The notes under the pieces are model-generated. The model saw only the letters and a list, made by a program, of their open reading frames with translations. It searched no databases and was not told the DNA's origin. Of a DNA stretch of 64,000 nt, positions 1 to 10,747 are shown piece by piece. This DNA is from Bolinopsis microptera (lineage: Eukaryota; Ctenophora; Tentaculata; Lobata; Bolinopsidae). The stretch lies in the NCBI RefSeq assembly GCF_026151205.1, contig NC_087079.1:5227230-5291229 (forward strand), given 5' to 3'. Position numbers and translations under genes: made by a program. Position 1 is the stretch's first letter; the number at the start of each line of letters is the position of its first letter.

Positions 1-889
1 CTGCTTAAACCGTTAATATTTGCAACGCAATATTTTCATCGTAATTTGTCATTGCGCGCGTGCAGGATTGCATGTTATCGAATATTTAGACGCCGCGCAC
101 AAATTTTGGGCTAATTTAATTTGAACGACATCGTTTGACATAACAATTGAAATTCGCGTTGGATACTGCAATTAACTAACACATGCTGAACGTCACGCGC
201 AGCATAACAGACGCTTCCTATACACTTAATTATAGGGGAGTGGTCTATATTGCGAAGGAGCAGACTTTTGTCGTCACCGCAGGTCCATCGGGATAGCTCA
301 TATATCCAAACCCGATTACTTATTCCCTACGATCTTTTTGCCTTCGGCAAGAGCAGGGAAAAAAATTGGGTAGAGTGGAAATTGTTCATAACGAAAAGAA
401 AGATGTGTAAATTTCCACAGTCGTGCTTGCCACCATTGTGATAAGGCAACATATTTATATTGTATTAAGCTTGAAGCTAGATTTTAATACTAATAGGTTC
501 TAATACTGAATTTTAAATACTTTTATTATACTTATAGAAGACATTCTGTTTCATTTCATCTGTGACATATATTTGTGGTAATCCTTGATCCTGCTTTTAA
601 TGCATTGCACAACATTGTTTAGATTCTATTTAAAAACTTGTTTGATTCTGGCTCTACTCTAATATCATTTTATTGTTATTATATTATTATTAGTGTAATT
701 ATCTAATTAATGTAATTATCTAATAATCTATTTAGTATTTACACTTACAGTTTTCTGATTCATTGTTTATTTTGGTCTGTCTATAAACATTAAACTGTAA
801 ACGAACATCATTATAAAAAGCTGTACAGTCGTATACTCAATATTATGACGTTGAGAATCAGTTGCTACTCGTAGTCGTACCGAAATATA
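1..889. other. Non-coding, AT-rich; nothing recognised
   Basis: Only short chance ORFs. The left edge has several GCGC-rich words (GCGCGCGTGC) in otherwise AT-rich DNA. Confidence 0.6.
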
Positions 890-2109
890 CAGGGTGGGCC
901 AAAAGTCAGTACCCATACGTTGGCCATAGCTCCGCCGTGTTTTATATTTGAGAGCTGTTGCTTTGCAGATGGCAAACTGTACTTACTGGTTCGAGGATTC
1001 CGTCGTCAAAATTTGAAAATTCGAATATTTTAGACCACGCCCATTCAATATTAAAACACCTATTTTGTTTTCTCTGAACATGAACATACTGAACGCCTAA
1101 TTTTTTCAGAGACGGTAGATTATCAAATGTTGCATATGATCTGAAAACATGAGGCAAAACGGATCAGAAATGACGAAGTTATCAAGCATTTTCTGTATCT
1201 CGTTAACAAAATCGACTGGGTGATTATGTGACAGTGACACGACACCTTAATTGGGCACCCTTAACAATTCCCATAATGTTTAACGGGGTAGTTAACGGGG
1301 GCACCTTATCACGTGATTAGGTAAACCAATCACCTGATCGCACGTAATGAATAAACTCGTTATGCTTTCTCCTTTTATAACTGGGTTTATTTAGAAGCAT
1401 TCAATTCTGTATAATAAAATATCTCGGTCATCTGAGAAGCTACAGTTCTAATTCTTTCAGGACAAACGTAATTCGAATGGCCAAACACAATTTAATAACA
1501 TTTAGCTTGATCTTACTGGGCGGCGCTCAGCCTGTCATTCCGCTGAATCTTTATTATGTTTATGAACATAATAGCCCGGGGTCCCCAGGCTATCCAAACT
1601 ATCAAATAAATGTAAAAAATGAACCTCCATTTGAAAAAAATGAACGCGAATATTTTTCGAGTTGACAAATTCCTCGAACCAGTGGTGGTACTAAGAGTAA
1701 GTCATACATTGTACATACCAGAAAGAAGTATTTAAATTGGGCACTCAGTGACCCCAGCAAACCCTACCGGCCGGGGAATATCTCCAAAAGTAAAATAGAT
1801 AGAACCTTCCGGTTTTCAACAAAATGTCCGTCTTGTAAATTTAAAAGAGGCTCCCCAGGAGCACAATTTGGGACAACTTAGATTCTGAATTAAACCGAAA
1901 ACTTTGCAAAGTCATGTCGTTGTCATGACTACTAAACTAAATGCAGCGTGCGAAAGGTAAACTCGATGTGACGCGCGACGCCAAACGTGCTGTTGAAAAT
2001 CTATCACCTCTAGCGAGCCCAGCAGGCGGTAAGGTTTTCTGGGACTGAGCTATAATAAAGGCCAATATAAAGGCCAACGTATCTAGGTACTGACTTTTGG
2101 CCCACCCTG
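890..2109. mobile_element. Tc1/mariner-type non-autonomous element with TA target site
   Basis: Ends are CAGGGTGGGCCAAAAGTCAG at left and its inverted copy at right (CTGACTTTTGGCCCACCCTG), each next to a TA. The inner TIR extends through GTACC..ACGTTGGCC with a few changes. No transposase frame survives in 1220 bp, so this is a deletion derivative or heavily decayed copy. Confidence 0.8.
1512..1592 (+). repeat. Dispersed direct repeat, copy 1
   Basis: Shares CTTACTGGGCGGCxCTCAGC, CTGTCATTCCGC and TATGAACATAATA with 2380-2455. Ends in a small hairpin (AGCCCGGGGTCCCCAGGCT). Lies inside the mariner-type element, whereas the second copy lies outside, so the repeat has moved independently. Confidence 0.6.
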
Positions 2110-2379
2110 TATTATTTTTTGGAATACGAGCGTCAACATTTTGCGGCGACAAAAAAATTAGCGGTCGCGGTTGGATAGTCGAGGACTTCGCCGCTTCACG
2201 CTTCGACGCGCCGCGCAAACTATGAACTAGCATTCTTGCTTCGCATCGACTGCAGAGAGAAAGTTAATACGACAATGCAAATGTTATACGTGTTTTCAAA
2301 TATAATAGGCGGGTGTGGTGCGGAGTTAACAAGGGTTAATTTCTATAACGATTTAAATAAAAATGGAAAGTGGTTCAAA

Positions 2380-2455
2380 ACTTACTGGGCGGCACTCAGC
2401 CTGTCATTCCGCCAAATCTTTATGAACATAATAACCTGGAGTCCCCAGGTAATTC
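2380..2455 (+). repeat. Dispersed direct repeat, copy 2
   Basis: Second copy of the 1512-1592 unit, with a matching hairpin (ACCTGGAGTCCCCAGGT). Confidence 0.6.
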
Positions 2456-3277
2456 AAGACGGGAGTGATGAGGTGTAATAGTCGGTGTGCAGACCTTATG
2501 ATCATGGAATGTGGTGCCTAATGGCTAATAATGACTTAATTATTCACAAGCTAAAGAACTGATTATGAAATTATTGTTTAAAATGCTATTGGGTCACCTA
2601 ATGCGGGTTTTGACTCAGCGGGTAATTACTCATACCCTTTTTAACTGCGACAGTGAAATCCCGGCCGAAGGCCGGGTTACATTAGTAAATTAAATAAAAT
2701 GAAGTGAGATTCACAACGTGGGACAAATGATTTGCAAAACAACAATCGATCGATTTTGTCAGCTCAGGTGTTTTAAAGAAATATAGTATAAAGGGTGCTT
2801 TGATCACTTGAAGTTGTTCTATCCAGAGCCCTTGCGCTTGCAGTAGCGCGCGCCCGCCTTACGGCGGTTGACTTGTGAAACAAGCGCGCCCGAAGTGGCG
2901 CGAAAGCACATGGTTAGGTGAACACTTGAAGCGAAGCAAGCATTGCGCGCGGCGCGTCGAAACAGCATCCAGCGACGTCCTCAAAATGCCAAAGTATTTA
3001 CTAATTAAACTTTGTTTAAATTTTACTTGAGGGCTGCGGCCTATGGGCGCGGGCCCAGGCCAATAATTTTTATAAACATAAGCATTAAATTTGCAGCAGA
3101 ATGACAAACTAAAATTAAAATTAAAATTTCAACTAACAAATTAAAAGGCCACAATTAATATTGCGTATACTGTATGTATTTGTTACACGTTGTAGATCTG
3201 CCGCGCACGAGTGCGCGGCTGTACTATTGACTATAAAAATTAAAAAAAAAAGAAAAAGTGTAACGACAATGGCAAAT
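2456..3277. other. Non-coding between elements
   Basis: Contains a CCCGGCCGAAGGCCGGG hairpin (2661-2677) and the GC-rich repeat listed separately. No gene. Confidence 0.6.
2815..2935. repeat. Dispersed repeat sharing CCAGAGCCCT and CACATGGTTAGGTGAA with 8890-8960
   Basis: Both places read TCT(A/AA)CCAGAGCCCT.(T/C)GCTT and later (G/A)CACATGGTTAGGTGAA. At 2815 the middle is expanded with a GC-rich CGCGCG stretch. Likely two copies of an old transposon. Confidence 0.5.
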
Positions 3278-3526
3278 CACAGGGGGAGCTGAAACCAGGT
3301 TTTCGATCAAACGCTGCCATGTGTAGTCAAACGTTGCCAAAAGTTGCTCTCGTCCAATGAAATCGCTGCATTATGTAAGCCAATCTCCGCATATGAATAT
3401 ATGTAATTCAATTATGCATTCTAACTTGCAAAATGCAGCGATTTCATTGGACGAGAGCAACTGTTGGCGACGTTTGACTACAAATGGCAGGATTTGATCG
3501 AAAACCTGGTTTCAGACCCCCCTGTG
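3278..3526. mobile_element. Fold-back MITE with ~100-bp inverted arms
   Basis: Left arm starts TCACAGGGGGAGCTGAAACC; the right arm is its inverted copy with few changes, through CAGGTTTTCGATCAAA and TTGCTCTCGTCCAATGAAAT. The loop is about 40 bp. No ORF. I found no clear target-site duplication. Confidence 0.8.
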
Positions 3527-4351
3527 AAATGGGAGTCACGACGTGATATAAACACATTTAGAATAGCGCTATTTCAAGTTTACTTATAAACCTTTCTTTT
3601 ATTCGGTGGGTTTGGCAAAGTCGTCCTCTCGGATTGCAACATCCTCCTTGCGAAAGAAGTGGATATCTTTAAATTGCACAATTAAATTTTATTGATCAAT
3701 TTTAAAATACCGAATATATCGTTTGTTTAATTGGGCTTGGTATGTTATTATTGTTATAAATCAGGTCAGAAGTTATTTTTAAATCTTGGAAGTCACTTAA
3801 GCATATAATGCAAATGCTAACATTGCTAATTATAATGACAGCTGATCCCTATCAGGTGTTAAAGTTATCAATCAAATCAATGATTCATGATTATCACAAA
3901 ATGCGATCGAAAATAGAAATAAAATCGTAGAAAGTCTCAGATCTCTGGTAGTTCCAGACACTGCAACAAAACAGCTGCTGCTGTACTTTTATTATTTATC
4001 TGAAGTTGCTGATCTGAAATCTAAATTGAAATTGTTCCTAGTTAACCCCTCAAATTGAAAGGCTGGGGGAATAGTAGACAAAGCGTCTCAAGCTACAAAT
4101 TGTATAATGCATATTTTTGTTAAATTAAGTAAAAAAGAGCTAATAATATAAAGTCATTTGATTTTGCAAACTGCTTTACGTCGCAATATTTGATTTTTGT
4201 TAAATCAACTTGGCTATTGAAATACCAATTTTGACTCTATATCCCCAGTTATTCACCATGGATTTGTTTGTTATTAAATAGTTTTTCATAAATTTTTGGA
4301 TTTAGATTAATTCGATGTAATGGGTCTAAGTTACTGCGGACATAGTTCACT

Positions 4352-4644
4352 CAGTGGCGTAACGATGCCTGTTGGCGCCCCCGCCGAAAAAGCGCCCCCC
4401 TGTTGGCGCCCCCTCCTCTTTTGGTACGCCTCCCTAAAATTGAACAAATTAGGTGATTTTAGAGGATACAGGGGTAAAATCTCTAAAAAAGTGTGCATCT
4501 AGAGCAAAACGCGCAGTTTTGCTAGTACTTTAGTTGAGTTTTCGAAATTGTCCCACATTCAAACGACGATTTGGCGCCCCCCTAAGACGGCACCCCCCCC
4601 CCCCCTGCACACCGGGGTCAGTGGGGCCATTCGTTACGCCACTG
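4352..4644. mobile_element. hAT-type MITE, 293 bp, with perfect 8-bp target duplication
   Basis: Terminal inverted repeat CAGTGGCGTAACGA on both ends; flanked by AGTTCACT at 4344-4351 and 4645-4652. An 8-bp duplication and a CAG(T/G)G start are hallmarks of hAT elements. The interior is C-rich (runs of GGCGCCCCC) and non-coding. Confidence 0.93.
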
Positions 4645-4652
4645 AGTTCACT

Positions 4653-5389
4653 ATGTGTCTACCGTGTTTGGGTGCCCATCATATTTTACAGATGGGGGCG
4701 ATATTTTGAACGATTCTATTTTATATTCATCTATTGCTGTACTCTGTAAAATTTGAAAAGTATTTAATTTAAAAAAATTGCAATTTCGTGGCATATGCCA
4801 CAAATAAACAAATAAATAAAATGACTGCACACTTGTATACGGAAGTTACCTAGCATGCCAATCCTAATGCGCGGCACTCTTTTTATACAATTTTTCCCCA
4901 TAATAAAAGTCAACCAAAAAAGCACCCCTAAAGTTGCAACATGCTGCAAATAATATACCATGGACCTTACAGTATTGTGTAAGTGAGGTGCATGCTCGTT
5001 GTACAGTGCAAATTGATAAAACTATCGATGGGTGAGATTCTGTGCTCAACAATGTACAATACAGTTTTATGGGGTCAGGAAGCGGCAGCACTCATAGTAT
5101 AGCGGATGGCCTTTCAACTGTGGTTTTCAAAACACCTGAAATATATTATGTCAGTGCACCACACAAGACATAATATCTGAACATACGAAATGTCTGTATA
5201 ATGTGTATTATATCACAGAATTATTATGTCACACTATGCAAGACAGCATAAAAGCATGGTAATACATAGAAGATCAAATACAAAAATATCATACCACTGC
5301 TTTTAAAACCTAACCATGAGATCCTAGCCTACGGGGCTCCTGTGGAAGCTACGCCTAGATGATTTGATTTGAAACTCTTTAAAATTAGC
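4653..5389. other. Non-coding, no gene seen
   Basis: AT-rich; short ORFs in several frames without protein-like character. Confidence 0.55.
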
Positions 5390-8300
5390 ATATTATATTC
5401 TAATGTACAGCAAATCGAACAAACATATAATACTTACTTACTTTGGGCGATCCTCAATCGAAATCCCATTCACTGTCTGCCTCCACACGTCTCGATCGCA
5501 CATAACAGTTCGAAGGTCGTCTAACTGGAGCCCAGTGTCACGAGCTACTACGTCCAGGAAGGTGAGTGGTCTCCTTCCACGGCCCGATTGGGCAAGTCGC
5601 CAGGGGAGGATAGTGGAGATAACTTGGTCAGAAGCTCTCATGCAATGCCCAGCAAATCTGGAACGCCTCGACGCAACCACTGAGGCAATAGATGGAAGGT
5701 TGCCATAGATCTGCTTGAGGGTTGGATGCTTCTTCCACGAGATGTTCTTGGCCTTCATTAAAAGACGGGTGTAGCATCCGTTGAGGCGTTTCTCAAGCTG
5801 CTTGTTTATGGTCCATGTCTCTGATCCATAGAGCAATACTGGTTCGACACAGGCTCTAAAGAACTTGACTTTCAGTTGTTCGGAAATGCCAGAGGACCAG
5901 ACTTTTTGCAGTTTAATACAGGCTGACCAGGCCATTCCTTTCCTTGTGTTGAAATCCTTTCTACTGTCCGCAATGAAAGAGCCGAGGTATTTAAAGTCAT
6001 CAACCTGTTTAATCTGGCGGCCTGAGATAGAATGTAAGTCGACAGTGTCAGGGATATTGATGGACATGAACTCGGTCTTAGAAGCATTCATAGCAAGACC
6101 AACTTGTGCGGCTGCATTTTCAAGGTCTGTCAGCAGAAGTTGGACTTGCTCTATGGTGTCTGAAATTAAGGCTAAATCATCAGCAAAGTCAAGGTCTGTG
6201 ATTTTGACCGCAGGCACTCTTCGGCTTTTCCTAGGCACGATGGTAAGACCGAATTCGTCACCCATGCAGCTTCTGAGGACATAGTCAAGGACGACGATGA
6301 AGAGAAAGGGTGCTAGAGTGTCCCCTTGAAGAACTCCAATAAGTGTCCTAAAAAAGTCAGTAAGGCCGTCGATGGTCTGGACACGAGAGAACGATGAGTC
6401 ATAAAGAAGCCTGATAGCATCTACAAGTGGAGTAGGGATACCGTAGAGGGAGAGGATGTGGAAAAGGGCATCCCGGTTAATGCTGTCGAACGCTTTCGAA
6501 AAATCGACAAACACAATTGCGGCTGAACGATTTCCGATCTTGCATTCCTCGAGTATACGACGTAGGGCAAGGACCTGTGGGAGTGTGGATCTTCCTCTAC
6601 GGAAACCATTTTGGTTTGGCCGCAAGAGGGGATCAATGAATGGGTAGATCCGGTTGAGGATGAGCTTGTTAAAAACTTTCGCTGCAACCGGTGCCAGTGA
6701 AATGCCACGGTAGTTTCCTGGATTAGTAAGATCACCCTTTTTGGGGATAGGAATGATAGAGGCCGTTTTCCAGGCTTGGGGGATCACACCATCCATGAGT
6801 GCTTTATTACAGAATCCGAGGAGGTTTTCACGTAGCTGGGGAAGCTTCCAGACTGAGGGAGGGATGCTATCTAGACCGGGTGACTTGGAGGACTTGGCGG
6901 ACTTCAGAACCGTGTCGAGTTCTGACATGCTGAAGGATGAGCAGCTGATGGGCAGGGTGTCAGAGACTCGCTGGTTGAAGAAGGGGAGGGTGAGGTCCGG
7001 CGGAGGCTGTTCTGTGCCTAGAAGGGACTTGAAGTGCTCGAACCAGATGTTGAGCCGTTCTTCGGTAGTGCCTCCTGGCACTTTGCAGTATGGCACAGTG
7101 TCGGAAGATGTTAGTTGCCTGATGATGTGCCAGGAACTGCGATGCCTGTGCTCAGGGTTAGTTTTCTCCAGCAGGTCAGTCTGTTGTCGAATGTGCTGTG
7201 AAGTAGCAGCATTATAGGCTTCGTCCAGTTGCTTCTTTGCGTCTTCAAGCTTTTCCTTGGACGAAAAAGAGGGGGAAATCCTGTGACTCAGGGACGCATC
7301 CTTTAGGATATTGCGATGGTGTGCAATATTAGGATCGTTGTAAGGATTTTCCCGTTTCCTCTTTCTCTTTTTTGGCAACACCTTAAGTGCTGTGCTTGTA
7401 ACGCTTTTAACGAGCAGGTCGTAGTCGGACTCGAGCTCTGCTTCCTCTAGGAGTGCACTGTACCTGTTTTTCACTTCCACTGCATACTGGTGTTTCATGT
7501 TGGAATCGTGGATCAGTGGAGTCCAGTCAATGCTCCTAAGAGGGTCCCGTGCTGGAGTTTTGTTGACTCTGTAGCTGGCTTGAACAAAACATGTTACAAT
7601 CCGGTGATCTGAACCGACAGTTTGCATGATGTTGTACGCTTGACAGTTCTTCACACTATTTGCCCACTTCTTCCGCCAGAGTACAAAGTCAATTTGATGC
7701 TTTGCTCTTTTGGGGTCTTCATAGGTCCAAATTTTATTAGCCGGTTTCTGGAAACAGCGGTTAGCAACTATCAGCTGGTGTTGGTCTACCAGATCCAGTA
7801 GTCGTTCACCGTTGTCGTTGGTTGACATATGGTATGTGAAACCGTAGCTATTACTGAGCTTCGCGTTGAAATCACCGCACACTGCTAGCATGTTGTGAGG
7901 AGGTACCTTAGAGATGATCCTGGTTAGAGCGTTGTAGAATGCAGTTTTTTCTTCAATATCACTGCAGTTAGTAGGAGCATAACATGAGAGGACTGTGAGG
8001 CGAGGATTCCCGTTTACATGGAGCAAGATGATTCTGCTATTAACTTTCTCTACAGATAGGAGAGATTTCTGAATTCTAGGAGATAAAAGAAACCCAACAC
8101 CACCAACCGATGCATTAACTGAATTCTTCGTAGCAGAAGCAGTGATGAGCTGATATGATAAGATGTTTTCAATTCTTAGGGATTCTTTGTGGTGTTGGCG
8201 ATGCTCTTGCAAGGAGATAACATCATTATGATGCAGGAAGGCTGAGTGAGCTAACTCCTGTTTACGTGATACAGGGTTGAGAGTCCTACAGTTGAAGGTG

Positions 8301-8800
8301 CTAACCTGAAAAGGGATTTTCCTACGAACTAAAAGGGTAGTAACAGGGTTGCTGCAACTATCAGGACCCACCCCTCCCGGGGGTTTTAGGGAGGGCCCGT
8401 CATACAGGGAGCTAGCTGCCACTGAGTAGTTAGGGGCTTGAACCCTAGTGCTGTTATCGTGTGTCATCATAAAAGTGAGGGGGGATTTTGTCTAATGGCT
8501 AGACATTGTCCAGGCACGGCGCCACTGCAACCTGGATGTGACACTATAATCCAATACCCTCATCAGTAGGTACAATCACGGGTGCAGGTCTTCATAAACC
8601 CGGCTTGTTTTTCGAGGTATGTGCTCCTCTAGATCCGCCGTGTTTAGTTGACCCAGACAGTCGGATTCTTCAATGACATGCCGGTCTAGCAGGGTCACCT
8701 CGTGCAGGATGTGGCTCTTCACCACGCACGGACGGTCTAAGCTCGATCTAGAGTCTAGACCGAGCCCTGGCCCATATTACAGGACCTTGAAACGGATCAG
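5390..8800 (-). mobile_element. RTE-type LINE insertion (approximate limits)
   Basis: The ORF with a ~330-base 5' leader and a very short 3' tail. Limits are guesses: homology-like GC content falls off near 8800 and the AT-rich context begins just below 5430. I found no clear poly-A or target-site duplication. Confidence 0.5.
5438..8470 (-). CDS. RTE-type LINE ORF: AP endonuclease plus reverse transcriptase, apparently intact
   Basis: Uninterrupted 1010-residue ORF of a non-LTR retrotransposon. N-terminal half is an apurinic-like endonuclease: FNCRTLN (about 60), QEHR, SCYAPTN, GDFNAKLS (about 200) and VGSDHRIV (about 287). Reverse transcriptase follows: NYRGISLAPVAAKVFNKLI, NGFRRGRSTLPQ, VFVDFSKAFDSINRDAL, GVLQGDTLAPFLF, the catalytic FADDLALIS (about 760) and YLGS. 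The C-terminal part (GSETWTINKQLEKRLNGCYTR...RFAGHCMR) is the ending usual in RTE-like elements found in cnidarians and other invertebrates. All catalytic motifs are present, which points to recent or ongoing activity. The first Met is followed by about 55 residues without a known domain, so translation may begin a little later. The clade is my judgement by pattern; CR1/L2 is less likely. Confidence 0.93.
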   Translation of the reverse strand: MMTHDNSTRVQAPNYSVAASSLYDGPSLKPPGGVGPDSCSNPVTTLLVRRKIPFQVSTFNCRTLNPVSRKQELAHSAFLHHNDVISLQEHRQHHKESLRIENILSYQLITASATKNSVNASVGGVGFLLSPRIQKSLLSVEKVNSRIILLHVNGNPRLTVLSCYAPTNCSDIEEKTAFYNALTRIISKVPPHNMLAVCGDFNAKLSNSYGFTYHMSTNDNGERLLDLVDQHQLIVANRCFQKPANKIWTYEDPKRAKHQIDFVLWRKKWANSVKNCQAYNIMQTVGSDHRIVTCFVQASYRVNKTPARDPLRSIDWTPLIHDSNMKHQYAVEVKNRYSALLEEAELESDYDLLVKSVTSTALKVLPKKRKRKRENPYNDPNIAHHRNILKDASLSHRISPSFSSKEKLEDAKKQLDEAYNAATSQHIRQQTDLLEKTNPEHRHRSSWHIIRQLTSSDTVPYCKVPGGTTEERLNIWFEHFKSLLGTEQPPPDLTLPFFNQRVSDTLPISCSSFSMSELDTVLKSAKSSKSPGLDSIPPSVWKLPQLRENLLGFCNKALMDGVIPQAWKTASIIPIPKKGDLTNPGNYRGISLAPVAAKVFNKLILNRIYPFIDPLLRPNQNGFRRGRSTLPQVLALRRILEECKIGNRSAAIVFVDFSKAFDSINRDALFHILSLYGIPTPLVDAIRLLYDSSFSRVQTIDGLTDFFRTLIGVLQGDTLAPFLFIVVLDYVLRSCMGDEFGLTIVPRKSRRVPAVKITDLDFADDLALISDTIEQVQLLLTDLENAAAQVGLAMNASKTEFMSINIPDTVDLHSISGRQIKQVDDFKYLGSFIADSRKDFNTRKGMAWSACIKLQKVWSSGISEQLKVKFFRACVEPVLLYGSETWTINKQLEKRLNGCYTRLLMKAKNISWKKHPTLKQIYGNLPSIASVVASRRSRFAGHCMRASDQVISTILPWRLAQSGRGRRPLTFLDVVARDTGLQLDDLRTVMCDRDVWRQTVNGISIEDRPK

Positions 8801-8889
8801 TTCAAAATGAAACAGAACATGACCCTCCCCAAACATATAATGGAATGTGCCGAAATTTATATAAGCTAAAAAGCGTGGGTCATTGATAC

Positions 8890-8960
8890 AAGTTGCTCTA
8901 ACCAGAGCCCTCTCGCTTACGTCCTGTAGTATGCAAAGACACATGGTTAGGTGAATGATA
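8890..8960. repeat. Second copy of the dispersed repeat at 2815-2935
   Basis: Shorter copy lacking the GC-rich middle; lies just upstream of the LINE leader. Confidence 0.5.
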
Positions 8961-10281
8961 CAGATGTTAGCTTTCGAAAAAGGAGTTTTATGGCTGCCCA
9001 GAGTCTTGACAACTTATGAATAAAATAATGAAATGTTCAACAAGTGTGAACAAAATCGAAAAATATAGTACATAAATACAATTGTCTCTAAAATATAGAT
9101 ACCGCCAGAATTAACTCTATATTATATGTATGATACTCATACATATACTCACCAGTGTCCTAGAGACATAAATTACTTCATGGTGTCCTTATAACACAGT
9201 TACAGACCTCCCTGTGCCGGATGTAGTGGCTGAGGTGAATCTGTTCAGTCCTATTCTTCTTCAGGTCAGTGATCAGATCTTCAGATGCTTCCTTCCTGCA
9301 AGCTCTTCACTGGATCTATGGTTACAGATCCATACATCTTTGTGGATCTGAGATAGCCTTAGTCTCCCTGTTTTGGCAGGTGCATTTGTTTTGGCATCTG
9401 TCAACGATTCTTGATATTTATTGGTCAATGCTGGAAGTTGACTAGTTAATTGCTGTACATGTCAGGATGAATGTGGTTTACCTCTCCACTGATAATTGAA
9501 CATTTAGCTCTATGAATTTGAAATGAGAAAGCAATGAGTGGAGTGCAGTATGTTGGGTCAATGACCCCAGAGCAGGAATCAAGGTGAGCAAACCTGTCAA
9601 TTTAAATAAATGATGCAGATGTACACTTGCAGAATCAAGGTTATATTGCTCTGAGCAGTGAGTACAATATTTTGAGCAAATTTCATTTAACTGGCTTCTC
9701 GTCTCTACAACTAATATACAAAGAAGAAACTAAGAGAACAGTATTAAACTGAAGTTTCTGGACTTTGACAAGGTAAAATTGATCTAGGAATAACATTGAC
9801 CTGTTCTGCAGTTTGGCAATAACAAAGCTAAAATATTTACTAATTTATGATATAATTGTGTTAAGTGCACGTCGGGGGTGCATTCTGCATATTAGGAAGT
9901 AAAGCTAAAAAATGCATTACATATTACAAGCTGACATGTGAGATCGTTTCCACATATATTATTCAGTTTAGGTTTTATGTATGAACATTGCAAGCATGAA
10001 ACCGAAACTGAATAATAGGAGTGGAAACGGTCTTGCAGATTAGTAATCATGCATGATGACTCTAGGATCCCCCTAATATCCACCATGCACTGTACACGTA
10101 ATTTTACATAATTTGGCGACTGTTTTACAATACTGTGGGACAGGGGCTCAGTGTTATTCCTGGTCCAGTTTTACTTTGTCTAGGACAAGTACGTGCCACA
10201 ACGTTGGTTTATTACTATACTCATTGTTTTGTGTTGTTCTTTGTGTATTAGTTGCAGACAGACGTGATATCAGTGATAAAA
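8961..10281. other. Upstream region of the NBEAL-like gene
   Basis: Presumed promoter lies here, but no TATA box or initiator can be named with confidence. Contains the decayed fragment at 9205-9440. Confidence 0.4.
9205..9440 (-). pseudogene. Possible decayed coding fragment upstream of the LINE
   Basis: On the minus strand one frame reads QESLTDAKTNAPAKTGRLRL...KDVWICNHRSSEELAG and then an overlapping frame reads KEASEDLITDLKKNRTEQIH then LSHYIRHRE before a GT. The composition is protein-like but the frame is broken and I recognise no family. It could be a relic of a LINE leader ORF or of an unrelated gene. Confidence 0.25.
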
Positions 10282-10320
10282 ATGCCTCCAAACAAAGAAT
10301 CAATGTCTGTAAATAGATCG
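10282..10320 (+). CDS. Possible first coding exon / start of the NBEAL-like gene (tentative)
   Basis: The first confident exon at 10574 needs two bases from an upstream exon, and the missing N terminus should be only a few residues. The nearest ATG that fits is at 10282 (MPPNKESMS...). No donor of the right phase is strong: GTAAAT at 10309 gives phase 0, while a GTCTGT giving the needed phase is weak. The start is therefore unresolved. Confidence 0.2.
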
Positions 10321-10573
10321 AACAACGCGAACGTTTTTATTAAACATTCAATTGGGATCATGGGTGAACTACATGATCACAAATATAGTCCCTACTTTTT
10401 GACTTAACATCCGATCCCTGCAATCCTACCTTTCAAGATTCTCAAATTCAAACATGATTCTAGTAGTGATCCGTGTTTGATTTTAGATCCCTCTTGTTTT
10501 GTTTCAAAATATGAAATTATAAAAAATACCCCGTTTTTATACTATCACCAAGTAAATAAACATTAAATTTCAG

Positions 10574-10747
10574 AACAATACAAAGTGCCAAGTTGCGAGC
10601 AACATGGCAAAGATTTGCCACGTCCCACCAAGTAGGAGACATTGAAGCAACAAATGCCAGCTTGGACATCCACCTGAAGGAGATGAGATCGGTGTATGGG
10701 TTTCATCATGACACTCTCCAGCAATCTCTGACCAGCTCTCTATCCAA
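10574..10747 (+). CDS. NBEAL-like exon (armadillo-like N terminus)
   Basis: Acceptor AAATTTCAG, donor AA|GTAAGC. Enters one base short of a codon and leaves two bases. It encodes a helical segment (LRATWQRFATSHQVGDIEA) that matches the very N terminus of NBEAL proteins in the spacing of its conserved Trp. Confidence 0.85.

Noticed and set aside
5403-7217. Several 60-158-codon plus-strand ORFs across the LINE
   Set aside because: Antisense shadows of the reverse-transcriptase ORF.
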